Shown piece after piece: positions 12,301 to 22,112 of a stretch of DNA of 64,000 bases. The first letter of the stretch is position 1. Each line of letters starts with the position of its first letter. Origin of the DNA: Lepidurus packardi (Eukaryota; Arthropoda; Branchiopoda; Notostraca; Triopsidae); contig JAKZAN010000005.1 of assembly GCA_023053545.1 (NCBI GenBank), forward strand, positions 11,470,001-11,534,000, written 5' to 3'. Under the pieces are notes generated by a model. That model made no database searches. It saw only the letters and a list, made by a program, of their open reading frames with translations, and was not told where the DNA came from. Position numbers and translations under genes: made by a program.

Positions 12301-12570
12301 CAGAAGACACCGCCAAAAGCTGACAGACCCAAGGAATCTCCTAAACGGGACAAGGAAGGAGAGAAAGCGGCGGACGAGCAGCCAGCTCAAGAAAAGAGCA
12401 GCAGTCCAAAATCAAAGTCACCACCTAAAACCACTAAGCCAGAAGAGGAAGAGCGCGAGAAAGCACAGCAAGTAGAAGCTCCTCAGGCACGAGAACCGAG
12501 CCAACGTAAGAAGAAGATGCCGAACAAATTTAGTGATCATATGTTATTTTCATTGTCAAAACCGTGTTAA
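9310..12570 (+). CDS. pol: Retrotransposon Pol polyprotein (PR-RT-RNaseH-IN)
   Basis: The frame is open from 9124 to the stop at 12570; the listed start is a GTG, since the first in-frame ATG lies only near 9580. Domains in order, counted from 9310: aspartic protease with DTGAS at residues 13-17; reverse transcriptase with the catalytic pair in NVSDD at about 297-298; RNase H (IVDASPVGLGAIL, TDHKPL); integrase zinc finger H2C2 from about residue 661; integrase core with D726, D780 and E816, giving the canonical D,D35E spacing; then a lysine-rich tail of about 200 residues with SPK repeats. The catalytic residues look intact. Nothing resembling a capsid or CCHC nucleocapsid lies between LTR and protease. 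The ATG at 9153 is in another frame and stops after 26 codons, so this copy lacks a normal start for pol and cannot make its own capsid. Confidence 0.93.
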   Translation: MNINGHPVIAIADTGASANIVDKATYSNVGSPALQATATKIFGFDSDKPLSILGTFRAPTIFERRKLLAKFYVLDGNAGNLIRCKTAEALGMVKLAKSVSRANPESLTKERLIQKYPNIFGGIGRLKNFSVKLHIDKEVKPIALPHRRVPFHLRQKVEEELDQLEKADIIERVEGPTPWVSPIVVAPKPHDPSKVRICVDMKAPNAAIKRERHITPTLDDIVADLTGSTVFSKLDLTHGYHQLDLDKESRFITTFSTHKGLFRYKRLFFGVNAAAEIFQKTIQDSLNGLSGVLNVSDDILVHGETQAEHDVRLHAVLKRLNKLNLTVNWGKCKFSQPEVTFFGFVFSGSGLRADPKKVDAIKELQPPKNQAEVRSLLGMTNYVARFIPQYSTVTAPLRLLLKKDATFTWTTEHQKALKMLKNALMEHPTLQYFNPALESTLIVDASPVGLGAILTQQDGTAEKIVAYGSRSLTPTEAKYSQLEREALAIAWGCAHFRLYILGKPITVKTDHKPLVSIFNNASSHTNPRLERWLMKLQSFDVVVRHISGSTNPADYLSRHPNAEASKQEHYATEHFVSALIQLNAPRAIPLEEIQQATQEDEELQEVLRNLKTGKWNQRTEDLATYWKCRTELTSTEDGKILLKAGKVCIPARLQRRLIEIAHEAHLGMVKTKQILRDKVWFPKLGKMVERTVENCIPCQLCIDKTQRQPVIPSPMPDAPWEQVSADFYSLPNGEKLLVVIDTLSRFPEVIHMGTTTAAATIKALRDIFARYGIPNTLKSDNGPPFTSTEFKTFMDELNTHHRKVTPLWPAANGEVERFMRVINKTVRTAAAERKNWKEQLPALLLAYRTTPHSTTGVPPATLMFGRNIKNKVPELPVNENNALVVKAKANDKEAKKKMKRNADRHNRAKPTTFKPGEKILLKKDSKLRNKAEPLFEKEDYTVTNVKGSMVTATNKKGNVVTRNISYFQPLRIDNHSPEEGKPSASNRKQESSPKSERQKTPPKADRPKESPKRDKEGEKAADEQPAQEKSSSPKSKSPPKTTKPEEEEREKAQQVEAPQAREPSQRKKKMPNKFSDHMLFSLSKPC

Positions 12571-12617
12571 ACCATGGGCCGCATACCAGTCCTTTGTTAA
12601 ACGTTTACCACATAAAT

Positions 12618-12630
12618 AGAAGGGGAGAGA
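12618..12630 (+). promoter_or_regulatory. Polypurine tract
   Basis: AGAAGGGGAGAGA directly before the right LTR, as expected for the plus-strand primer. Confidence 0.8.
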
Positions 12631-12817
12631 TGTAGTGCCCCGCAGTTCGTAGATCGAACTTAGCGATCACATGATTATGTAACCGATCGCGGTTAGCGAT
12701 CAGACACATGTTAGACTGGCAAGTCCTCTCCACCGCACGACAGCAAGTCTCTGCATTTGTTTACAATTATCTTGTCCATCCGTTTGTATCAATTTGATAA
12801 CAGTGGCGCGCACTACA
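12631..12817 (+). repeat. Right LTR (187 bp)
   Basis: Same length and sequence as the left LTR; followed by the GAACTC target duplicate. Confidence 0.92.
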
Positions 12818-12899
12818 GAACTCTATCCTTGGAAAAGGTACCATGATAATCCATGATATAAAGCAACATGCCTGTTACCAAACCTAAAATGCACGGCAA

Positions 12900-13320
12900 G
12901 TGGCTGGTCAATTTTTGGCCGATAAGATCCCCGTCGAATTGCTAGCTTATTGACAAAATACTTTCTGGTGATGGCGTCTGGAATCGTTGACAGTTCCACA
13001 GAAAGCATTACAACACGAATCCCGAAAAGCATGTTAGAAAAAATTGGGAAACCCCCGTTACATGCTTTAACGGGGATTTTCCACGGAAGTTTCCATGGGA
13101 AATCCCCGTTACACGCTTGAGAAGGTTACAAGATTCTATTCGAGAAGGACAGTCTCGTCGCGAAAACTAGTTTCATAAACTTGAAACAAATTTCTAACAT
13201 TACTGAAGAACTTAGTTTTTTTTATCGCTTTTGCAAATGCGCAGTAGTTTCGAATGACCAAACAAGTTCATGAGACTTGCAAAATGATGTTCCAGAGGTA
13301 GTCTTTTCCTTGAAAAGGAA
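12900..13320 (+). pseudogene. Decayed lectin first-exon remnant and upstream region
   Basis: About 12970-13040 corresponds to the middle of the orphan exon at 1210-1437 (same phrase around GGAATCGTTGACAG), but the ATG and signal-peptide part are missing. Rel-like sites GGGAAACCCCC (13046-13056) and GGGAAATCCCC (13097-13107) follow. So the unit orphan exon, upstream DNA and intact lectin was copied as a block before the remnant lost its 5' end. Confidence 0.6.
13046..13107. promoter_or_regulatory. Pair of NF-kB/Rel-like sites upstream of lectin C
   Basis: Sites at 13046-13056 and 13097-13107, 51 bp apart and about 300 bp before the lectin C start. The second is a perfect palindromic Rel site. 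Confidence 0.4.
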
Positions 13321-13400
13321 CTGTATAAGTAAAGAAAATTCAGTCCTGAAGGATTGTCAGACTAGTCACTTGAGACAGCTTCGCTGGAGTAAAGTGAACC
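13320..13400 (+). promoter_or_regulatory. Conserved lectin core promoter / 5' leader (copy C)
   Basis: Initiator-like TCAGT at 13340-13344; nearly identical to the block at 1631-1714. Confidence 0.4.
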
Positions 13401-14302
13401 ATGAAGCTGCCAGATTTGCTGTTTTTAATTGCAGCAGTGTGCTTTGCTTCAACTAAAGCTGCAGTTGATGATACGTCTGTGGAGTCCGAATCGGGTGACA
13501 GTTCGACAGAAAGTATCCTGGAAACCATTTTAGACGAACTTCGGCAAGTACGCGCGATCCTGGATCAACAAAGTCAAAATTTAAGCGCTGACAGGTATTT
13601 CAAGTTAAATAATACAGTCATGTTTTAATAAAATATAGAAAAAATCTTTAAAATGCAATATCATCTTCCAAACTGATTAAACGTTCAAATAATTTCTTAT
13701 ATGAACTTGGAAAAAGACTTTCACAATGTAATCCACTGCCAACACTGCCCAAAAGCAATACCACGTATTTACTTTGTGAAACTGAAGTAAGTAAAACATT
13801 TTAAATCAATATTTACATAAGCTATAATCCTTTTTTGAGCAGTTAAATTGGCATTTGGCTAACAAGCATTGTAAAAATTATGGAATGAACCTTGCTGTTG
13901 TAGACAACGAGATGATTTTCACGAGCATTTCTAATCACTTGATTGATTTTGCTGAGGAACGAGGTAAGAAAGTTACACTCCCTTTCGTTCATTAAAGACT
14001 ATCCTTGGGACTATACTTGTAACCTCTTCCACAATATATTCACAGGACTCCAAGGTAACATTGGGTACTGGATTGGCGGAACTGATCTTGGAAACAATGG
14101 CGACTGGTACTGGAAATCCACCGGACAACTCCTTGTATGGCAGAAATGGCATCCCGGACAACCTGACAATTCAGATGGAAATGAAAACTGTTTGGAAATT
14201 AGGGCGTTGTCCAGACGGGGTGCATCGTTCAATCAATTCCTCCCTTACGCCTTTAATGACCAACAATGCGAAACGAAACGCCGTTTTATTTGTGAACTTT
14301 AG
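13401..14302 (+). CDS. Secreted C-type lectin C
   Basis: Predicted 213-residue lectin from exons 13401-13594, 13717-13786, 13843-13963 and 14046-14302. Signal peptide, stalk and domain are as in lectin A; the two differ at only a few residues (for example the loop before QPD reads WHPGQPD here and WHSEQPD in A, and the C-terminal loop reads RRGASFNQFL). QPD and FND triplets are kept. The first donor must be CAG|GTATTT, because the GT that follows 11 bases later in lectin A is absent here. A 21-bp tandem repeat begins 35 bp behind the stop. Expected to be a secreted sugar-binding protein, probably galactose-type, under immune control. Confidence 0.82.
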
Positions 14303-14337
14303 TAAACATATAACGGATCGCATGGCTACACAAAGCG

Positions 14338-14400
14338 TATTTCATACGTTTGATGACTTATTTCATACGTTTGATGACGTATTTCATACGTTTGACTACG
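14338..14400 (+). repeat. 21-bp tandem repeat, three units
   Basis: Units at 14338-14358, 14359-14379 and 14380-14400 share TATTTCATACGTTTGATGAC with only the last bases changing. It lies in the likely 3' UTR of lectin C and is absent from lectin A. Confidence 0.85.
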
Positions 14401-15719
14401 TCAAATAGCGTATATAGATTGAATACATTTAGCTGTTGCTTCGCCAGATTGCTTCCGTACAAAAGTGTTCCTGACTTTTAAGATAAACCAACTTAAACCT
14501 TACCAAGCCTAATTCTTACCTAGATTTAATCTACCTTAATTCCGTAGAGCTCAGCTTGTTACACCTGAGCCACCGCATGGAGGCGCGCACGGAGATTGCG
14601 TCAGTCTATACAAAGGAGAATTTGCTTCTGCACGTGAAACGGCAAGTTACACTTGTAACTTTAATTTTACGTCCCCAGTTTGATTGCATTATTAAAAAAA
14701 TATACTTTAATAATGTAATAATGTAATACACTTTAATAGCGTAACGCAGTTTTCAAATTCGCAATTTTTGCTTTTTGTCGCGTAGGTGATGTAATAATTT
14801 GCTTTAAAATTATTGAAGAAAAAATTTTAAAAAAATTCATGCCCTCCATATTATGTCTATATTACCGTCAAGAAATCTTGTAAAGATGTTGCGATCTTCT
14901 TACTTGAAGTGCTTCTGCGTTTCCGATACTATCGTGCTGCAGAATGCTTATGCAAGTTTCAACTAAATCGCTGCATATTTCATTGACATAAGTCAAACAA
15001 TCACTTATATATTTAAAAACAAGGCATTATCAAAGATAAAATCTAATTTGCCAAAAATTAAAACATTTCAGAATTCTTGGGCCACTTCAAATTCTGGTTT
15101 CGAAGAATGGAAGCTGTGATATCCTCAACGGTATCCTCAACTCTAGCGCTATAATTCCGTTTATGCGGATCCCCAAGTAAAAAGTAAAACTCTAATGTTA
15201 CATTGCCATGGACATTACACAGCACAGCGTTTCCTACACCGATTTCTATTGTGTTTTCAAAAGGCTGAGTTGTTGCCAAAATGCAAAAGATTGGATATAT
15301 TATTGTTTTGGTAATGAATATTTCCTGAAAGGTGAATATGACACCGTTCCTGGACATCATGTTAATGTAGTGCATGTAAGTAAGGTACACATTATTTCGT
15401 ATAACTTCTCTGTTGTTTATTCTTCGTATTTCTATTATGCATAGTATGCATAGCTGAAATTTAAACCATGTACAAATACAAGATTACTGGATCCTTTTTT
15501 TGTTAAAGATGGCGGCCGAAATTTGTTTCAGGAAGGGAAACTTTCAAGCAGAGACCACCTATACGGCTTCTACAAACCACTGCTCTCAGACTCTCCTACC
15601 CCCATCTAGTGAAGACTTACTTTATTTTAACCAAAAGAATGGCTAGCTGCACAGGATAATGTAACCCTTTGTTGGTATAAAACCATCTAAAACCAGCATT
15701 TTTTTCAAATGTATTTCTA
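14401..15719. other. Intergenic DNA with a weak minus-strand ORF
   Basis: No gene is supported. A 110-codon open frame on the minus strand (15390-15058) reads fairly smoothly (NTIEIGVGNAVLCNVHGN) but has no recognisable family, and the plus strand is also open over part of it. DNA near 14980-15100 is a decayed copy of 6080-6200. Confidence 0.4.
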
Positions 15720-16030
15720 TGGGGTCGTCCACAAATGGCGCCACCAGGTAGAGGGAGAGTGGGTTCAGCAAAAGATGACGCGAGATGACGAGAGGTTGCG
15801 AGGGGTTGGTAAGAAAGTGACGCCATCCTGTAACTTAAATTTAACTTGTGATTCTTTGTGAACCATGCTTGCGTGAATGCAAAAGCAAAATATTTCCTCC
15901 AAAAATGCCTTTTTTAATCTATGAGAGGGGTCAACCAGGTATTGACGCCATTTTGAGGGTGGGATGACACCAAAAATGATTGTTCATGACCGAAAGGGGG
16001 TGAAAAAATCTCGAATTTTGGGTGGAATGC
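15720..16030. repeat. Interspersed repeat starting GGGGTCGTCCACAAA
   Basis: The start (ggggtcgtccacaaatggcg) and the TGACGCCA-type motifs resemble a short dispersed repeat I recall from many invertebrate genomes, usually written as gtcgtccacaaattacgtca. No coding capacity. Boundaries are estimates. Confidence 0.45.
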
Positions 16031-16364
16031 CCTATATGCATAGCAAAGCTGTATAGTTTCACTGGTTTTAGAAAAACTGGATCTGATAACAAGGTGTTTA
16101 TATCGTATTTATTTCTTTGTGCTTATTTTGCGATCTAAATTACTTTAACCTTTTGTAACAGCATTTTCAGAACTTTAATTATTTGTACCTTAATGTTTTT
16201 TTAACATCTGAAAGCATCTTTGGCCACGTCTGGTACATCGTTTAGACAAACTTGTATCATGCCACATGCCACCAAAATTAATGTCTCTTTAAGTTAGTGA
16301 TGGAAGAGAAGAAATTTGGTTGTGACGTTATCATATTTTTTTCTTTTCTTTTTTGTTCTCTAGA

Positions 16365-18095
16365 TCATTCGTCTTCGCTATCACTCGTTTCGCTAAAATC
16401 CCCAAGTATATATTTGGTAAATTCATCATCGTCGTCCGTATCATCCACGTCAGACCAATGCGACAATCTTTCTCGGTGATCATCCAGAGCCCCCGAATCG
16501 GTGCAGCTCTTCCCACAAATGGAACAACTAACAATCCCAAGAACAAAGAAAGAAGGCATTACTTCCAATCACTTCCCAAATACCAAAATTACTGAAAAAC
16601 ACACGAATTATTTAATAAAAGAATAAATAACTATCCTAATCCCAGATTTTAATAAAACTACGTATAGAATCATTTGAACGATGAGTGACTAAGTCAGGCG
16701 ATACCAACGATTTTGAATAACTTTTAGAACAATCGTAGAGATTTTCCAATAAAAAAACAAAGAGAAGGAATCAATATTTAGATGACTGGATTAGAATCCA
16801 AGTATTCGGAATCTCAAAATTCGCTAAAAATAAAGCAAGATAGGAGTTAAAACAAACTAAACTGATCAGAATCGCAGAAAATAACATAAATCGCTTACAA
16901 ATAAACCTAGAACTGTATAAATCATTTCGGAATCATCGCAGAATAATAAAGTAGAATCCAAAATAAAAATATCGGAATCTCTCAAACGCAAGAACTGTGT
17001 AGAATCTTCGATATAACACAGAATCGCTTTAAAATAATAGATTTAGAATCGTAATGGAATCATAAGAATCACTGAAAATATAAAACATACTTTGAATAGA
17101 ACAACTGAAAACAGCTCAGAATTGATGGAATCCCTTAGATTCGCTTAACAAGACTAGAAAAGTTATAAGAATCATAACAGAATCGTTCAGAATCACCTAA
17201 AACAAAAGATTCAGAATCAGTCCAACACTTAAAAACTGCTCGTAAACTATCATTAACATAGAATCACTTGACGTTAGCAAAATCGCTCTTAGAATTGCCA
17301 CATAATCATCAGAATCATAACAGAATCACCGGGAATCATTAAAAACGCGACTTGATCTTAAGATTCAGCACGGGATCACACACAGAAAACCTACCAAGAT
17401 CTTCAGTCATATAGAATCACCAAAATCATGAGAATCGCGAAACTCACTGATCCAGAATTAAATTATAAGAAACTAAAATAACAGTTAAAGTGATGTCTGT
17501 GATTCCAGGTCTTCCAACTGCTACAAATTCAACCCAAATCTGATGATTCTAATGTGATTCGTCTTTCCAATAGCAACTTAAAAACGATCCTTAGCAATCT
17601 GAAGATACATCAAGTTTTGGCAGTCGAGCAAGAAAAGTTCCTTGGTCACTAATCTAATTTTTCTTTTCTTTTTATCTCGCTTGACCTACCATAAAAACTC
17701 ACGTAATTTACCCGTAATGGTGCGCAATTTGTCGATGTCGCTGGAGCTGTCTTCGATGGACAAAATGATGACCACAGACTGCGCACGTACACCAGGAATC
17801 TTCTTCAAATCGGAAAGAAAAAGTCGAGAAAATAAAAAATAATGTAATCTTCCCTTCCCATCCCTTCACTTGAAGAGAAAATGGATCAGCAGAAGAAAAA
17901 AAATCGCCGAAGCCGAAGGGTGGGAGGGTGAATGGGGTGGAATTTTAAACAATTTTGTTATACCCTGGTCTGAATCTTGTTCCACTTCGGAGGGTAGTCC
18001 AGGGGAATTCGGGGAGTCACTGGAGGGTGAAGTCGATGATGGACGTTTGCCACACCAGAATGACCACTTATGGAAATGCAAGTTGCTGGTAGTTT
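16365..18095 (-). CDS. C2H2 zinc-finger protein with acidic tail (3' part)
   Basis: Three exons on the minus strand: 18095-17964, 17802-17712 and 16527-16365. All phases agree, but the first exon starts inside a codon, so the N-terminus lies upstream. The first exon is Ser/Pro-rich (SSTSPSSDSPNSPG). The next two each supply one C2H2 finger: CAVCGHHFVHRRQLQRHRQI ending HHYG, then CSICGKSCTDSGALDDHRER with H-x5-H spacing. The fingers abut without a linker. The protein ends in an acidic tail (DDTDDDDEF, SETSDSEDE). Exon lengths and phases match the paralogue at 35049-37217 (second exon 91 bases in both). Probably a nuclear, nucleic-acid-binding protein; target unknown. The last intron is dense in GAATC. 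Confidence 0.68.
16640..17460. repeat. GAATC-rich degenerate repeat in an intron
   Basis: About 25 or more copies of GAATC, mostly as AGAATC, all on the plus strand and spaced irregularly, within the last intron of the minus-strand zinc-finger gene (so the transcript reads GATTCT). Confidence 0.7.
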
Positions 18096-18604
18096 CTAAA
18101 GAAAAAAGAAAAGAATTTATTCCTCGTCAATCCCGAAAAAAAGGATTTTTCTGAAGTTCCATTGTATTCAATTTTCCTTGGATTTATACCGCGATTATGT
18201 AGTGGAATAGGAGCAAATATAATAAAAGAAATCCAGAGGATTTTGGGATCCATAAAAGGATCGTTTTTCCGTTTTACTTTATCTTTTATTTACTTTCTAT
18301 TTTTGTAGCGATTTTTTCGTTTTTTTCTAGTGAAAAGGATGGTTGGGTTTTGTGCACGCTTTTTTGTGCTTTGGGATCGCAAAGACTGTCAAAGCAAATG
18401 TAAAGCCCCTGGATTCTGTATCAAGTGCTTATCAAACCAGCAGAGGCGCGCCTCTGCGTGCCGGTCGGAAACCTCTTTTGGGACAAAAAGGGATTCGGAG
18501 ATGAACTTGTAGATTAAAGCGTGTTATTAAGACAGTGAACGCGAAGATAAGGCAACTGAGGTCCGAAGATAACTTGTTCTGTTATTCTAAGACGTTCAGA
18601 ACAG

Positions 18605-19060
18605 GAGTTATAGGAGAAAAACGTATGATTGGACGCCTCAGGGTATACTCCGCCCCTTTTTATAAGGTTTGGACAATTTCCGTATTTTCTCGCTTAGTTT
18701 TCAAGCCAGAACGCCGCGCCAGAAGTCATTTCACTTGCTAAGATAACGGGCATCTATTTATGTAAACAAAAAAGCTAGAAATGTCGTTTAGCTTCCAAGT
18801 AGGCAAAATTGTGTAAAACCACTTAAAACGGGTACTGTACGGTATTCTAAACGGTTAATAGGGAACTCAAAACATGACCTATATGTAAGTCAGCACTCAT
18901 TTATGCAAAATGGAGTGTATTAGGTTAATGTACCATAACTAGTTCAGTAAATATGCGAGCAAAACTACTGATTGGTTGCCTCAGGGCATTCTCCGCCCCT
19001 TTTTGTAGGTGTTTACATCTCGCGTACTGTTCAAGCTAGAACATTGAGCAAGACGTCATT
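18605..19060 (+). repeat. ~360-bp repeat, two promoter-like modules
   Basis: Two copies of a module (about 18605-18735 and 18968-19060). Shared landmarks are ATTGG, a GCCTC-GGGCAT/GGGTAT block, CTCCGCCCC followed by T-rich DNA, and GTCATTTCA. The modules are about 365 bp apart. The same pair occurs again at 21190-21670. Confidence 0.65.
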
Positions 19061-21189
19061 TCACTCCACAGACAACAGGGAGAGACAAGGTACCAGGATG
19101 TTCAGACGCAACTCGTTCTTGCTTCCACGAAGCGTAAACGTATCTCAGAGACAGCATCTTGGGGAAGCTAAACTGTGCTCTACGCCTTCAAAGGGTGAAA
19201 TTTTAGACCAGAATCTCTCTGACGCACTATATGTATTATTCCCCCTTTTTCTATCACAGATAACTTCAAAAGGTATAATCTCCGCCACAAGCAAAACCTG
19301 ATTGGAACGCCATGGCCCAGGGACTCTCTCTTTTCTACCTTTTCACATCACCCGAACCCAGAACAAAGTGTCATTTGCTACATTTCCTCACAGAACAAAA
19401 ACCAGAGAAAAATCTTGGGCTTTATCTCCCCCAACAAAAATTGTATCAAGTCAACATCTGTGTCTTCATTTCTTCCGGCTCTATCCCCTCTAACAAGACC
19501 CATCGCCTTAATATTAAAGACGAAAGTTCCCTTCAGCTCATTTCTCCAACTTTTCAACAAACTTTCTGGACAAAGGCTTCTCAGGACAACACCAAACGGA
19601 CTACAGTGGTACTGGACTCCCTTTCCACCCTTCCCCCCTCCAATTTGTCCTTCTCGGGTTGGCTATACCTTCTCGGTCCCTATTTTCCCTCCACCCTGAA
19701 GGCAAACAGGGTGTCCACCAAAGAAAAAAAAAATTAAAATAAAAGTCCATCTCAATCTCCTTGTCTTCTTGTATCTTCCCCTCCAAGCCTCCGTGGCTTC
19801 TGTTTAATGACAAAAGCAATAGAAAAAGAAACACAAGAGAGTGGAAGCGAGACAGAGAGGGAAAATCTCTTTAAACAAGAGCTAAGGATTCCACCCTACC
19901 CTTTCCCACCCTTCGTACCCTCAGTACCCTTCAAACCACCACCGGAGAAGAACTTTTCCATTTCGCCTCCGCAGAGAGTAACTCGATTTGTAACCACAAT
20001 CCAAGGACTACCTCCAAATTCGATGTCTATTGCATATGGATCATCAGTACTTTTATCCCGTCCTTGGCTCCTCCCCTTTCACCCCCCTTGTCCCGCTTCA
20101 TCCAGGGATATCATCGAAAGACTACCAAAAGTTCGGAAGGGGGGTGAATCAAAGACACTCTTGAGTGCTCAGTCTGGACTAAATGACCCAAAAGCTTTTC
20201 CATTCAATTCGCTTGGCTTTGGTGCTATGAAGCGAGCGAGGGGAAATGGAAAAGCATTTTATTTTTTTTCAATTGCAACTCCAACCCTTTTCCTTACCGA
20301 TCCACTCATCCTTCTACCTCCGCCTCACTCACCACCCAGTACCGTAAGAAGCTAGTGGTAGCAATTTCCGCTTAACTAATAATTAAACATCAAAAAGAGA
20401 AAGAGGCAAGAGGGGGGTCTTCTGCTGAGAGTAAATGAATAAAAGATGTATACTTCCCAAAACTCAGATTTGTTTTCTTTGGGAGTAAAGTAAAGGCCTT
20501 TTACCCGCTAGTTTCGAGCCTTTTTAGGGTGGGGTGGGAAGAGGTTTGGATCAATATTTCGAAAATTCGGTACACTTGAAGCAAACTAGCCTTCAGGTGA
20601 TTAAAATTTTGCTACGGTTCGGCATTCAAGTGGAAGCGGAACGGAACTTTCGGGGAATAAAAGTGGAGGGAACTTAGGAAAACAGAAATTGTAAGCGTTG
20701 GAGGCGGAGGGAGGGGACGGGTAGAGAGAAGGGGGGGTATGGGGGTTCTCGTTAAGTAGTAAAGTACCTGGGGAAGGCCAAACGAGGAAACTGGCCCCTT
20801 CATGTTCCTCTTGCTTACCCTTATATAACGCACTAATTAGGCTTAGAGGTACCACGATAATTGGCCGGGCGTCCTTAAACTTTCCGGGTGACGTTCGGGG
20901 TAGACTCGGACGGTTTAATTCACCCCAAAGGAGCCTTCCCTCATGCACCCGAACATTCTTCTCCCTTTCCCCACATTGCTAACACCGTCGAGGAAAGCGT
21001 CGGTGAAATTTGGAGATCGACATTGACATTCCGTTTACGTTTTAGGAAATAATGCTGTTGAAAAGGTTAGATACAAGCTACTTGAGTAAATAGGGATTAG
21101 GGCAGGATGAAAGGGTGACAGAGTATTGCTCTGGGGTGTGAAGTATGAGAAAACGGCAAAAAGTTTGTAAACAAATGAAGGGATCGCGA

Positions 21190-21670
21190 GTTATAGGAGA
21201 AAAACTAGCCATTGGTCGCCTCGGGGCATGCTCCGCCCCCTTCGCTTTCCCCTACTACAAGATTTTTCTCCGCTGCTCGCTTAGTTTGTAAGCTAGAAGA
21301 GCGAACGTAGATGTCGTTTCAATCCCAGGAGTATGGCGGATCTAGTTATGTAAACGGATCCAAAGAAAGTGCGTTGAACTTCTGCGGGGGAATGGAAATA
21401 GCATTAAAAAACCGTTTTCAAAGTAGGGGGAGAATATACACCAGAGACGGGGAGAATATGTTGTTAAGGGGATTGTCTTAGGCGTAAGGAAAATAAAGTA
21501 ACTTGGTTCGCTTGCTGTACCATAGACAGTTCGGTTGTTATACAAGAAAAACTGCTGATTGGAAGCCTGGGGGCATTACCCGCCTCTTTTTTTTAATAGA
21601 GCACTAGTTGTTTCTGCATTTCCACGCCTAGATTTCGAGCTGGAACGAAGAGCAAGATATCGTTGGACTC
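21190..21670 (+). repeat. ~360-bp repeat, second pair of modules
   Basis: Modules at about 21190-21330 and 21535-21670, with ATTGG, GGGGCAT and CTCCGCCCC or CCGCCTC kept. The DNA between modules is also related to that at 18736-18960 (both contain tatgtaaac and gtaccata), so the whole period of roughly 350-370 bp is repeated. Confidence 0.65.
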
Positions 21671-22112
21671 CCCAGGGTATGACGAAACTTGTTATATCAC
21701 CCTCAACCTCGCAAACCGGCAAACTTTGAGATTGCAAATACTTTTGTTTACATCACCCATTCTAACGATTGGAAAGAGTCGAGAAATTCCTCAAACTTAT
21801 ATCCCATCTGATCCCTTCCTTTACAATTCCCAGATGACTCCCTACGCCTCGATGTTAAACTACCTTCTCTATCCATTTTAGGGTAAGTAAACTAATGGAC
21901 TGTTTAAATCTTGTAGCACGTTTGTAGGGTAAAGTACGTGCCTGGAAGAGTTTCTGACAACATTATTCAACAGCGAACGTGCTCCTACTTGCTGAACACC
22001 CAATCCCAACACAAATGCTTTCCACATTCGTAACGCGGAAGAAACAATGGAATTTATCATTGTGTCTAACCAAGGGTAACTAACCCCAATTGACGGCGCA
22101 TTAGGGTCTTAC

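Larger units (their letters stand above)
8954..12817 (+). mobile_element. Ty3/gypsy LTR retrotransposon, gag-less
   Basis: A 3864-bp element with two 187-bp LTRs (8954-9140 and 12631-12817) that I read as identical. They begin TGTAGTG and end CACTACA. The element is flanked by a 6-bp direct repeat GAACTC (8948-8953 and 12818-12823). A primer-binding site follows the left LTR and a purine tract precedes the right LTR. The inside holds one pol frame and no gag. Identical LTRs imply a very recent insertion. It split a duplicated lectin flank. Confidence 0.92.
18096..22112. other. Gene-poor stretch, probably intron or intergenic
   Basis: Apart from the ~360-bp repeat modules at 18605-19060 and 21190-21670 I see no gene. 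Several long frames (for example 19807-20355) have low-complexity, Pro/Ser-rich translations on CT-rich DNA and no family likeness; I treat them as chance. Confidence 0.5.

Noticed and set aside
9522..12316. Several minus-strand and second-frame ORFs of 70-150 codons
   Set aside because: They are shadows of the GC-rich retrotransposon pol frame, whose plus-strand reading contains all catalytic motifs.
15058..15390. Minus-strand 110-codon ORF as a gene
   Set aside because: Reads smoothly but no start context, no splice partners and no family; left as an intergenic remark only.
18330..18512. Cys-containing 60-codon ORF resembling a transposase zinc end
   Set aside because: Cysteine spacing does not fit the piggyBac C-terminal finger or another known pattern.
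19807..20355. 182-codon plus-strand open frame
   Set aside because: Translation is Pro/Ser/Phe-rich from CT-rich DNA, no family likeness, no splice signals in keeping; considered a chance frame.
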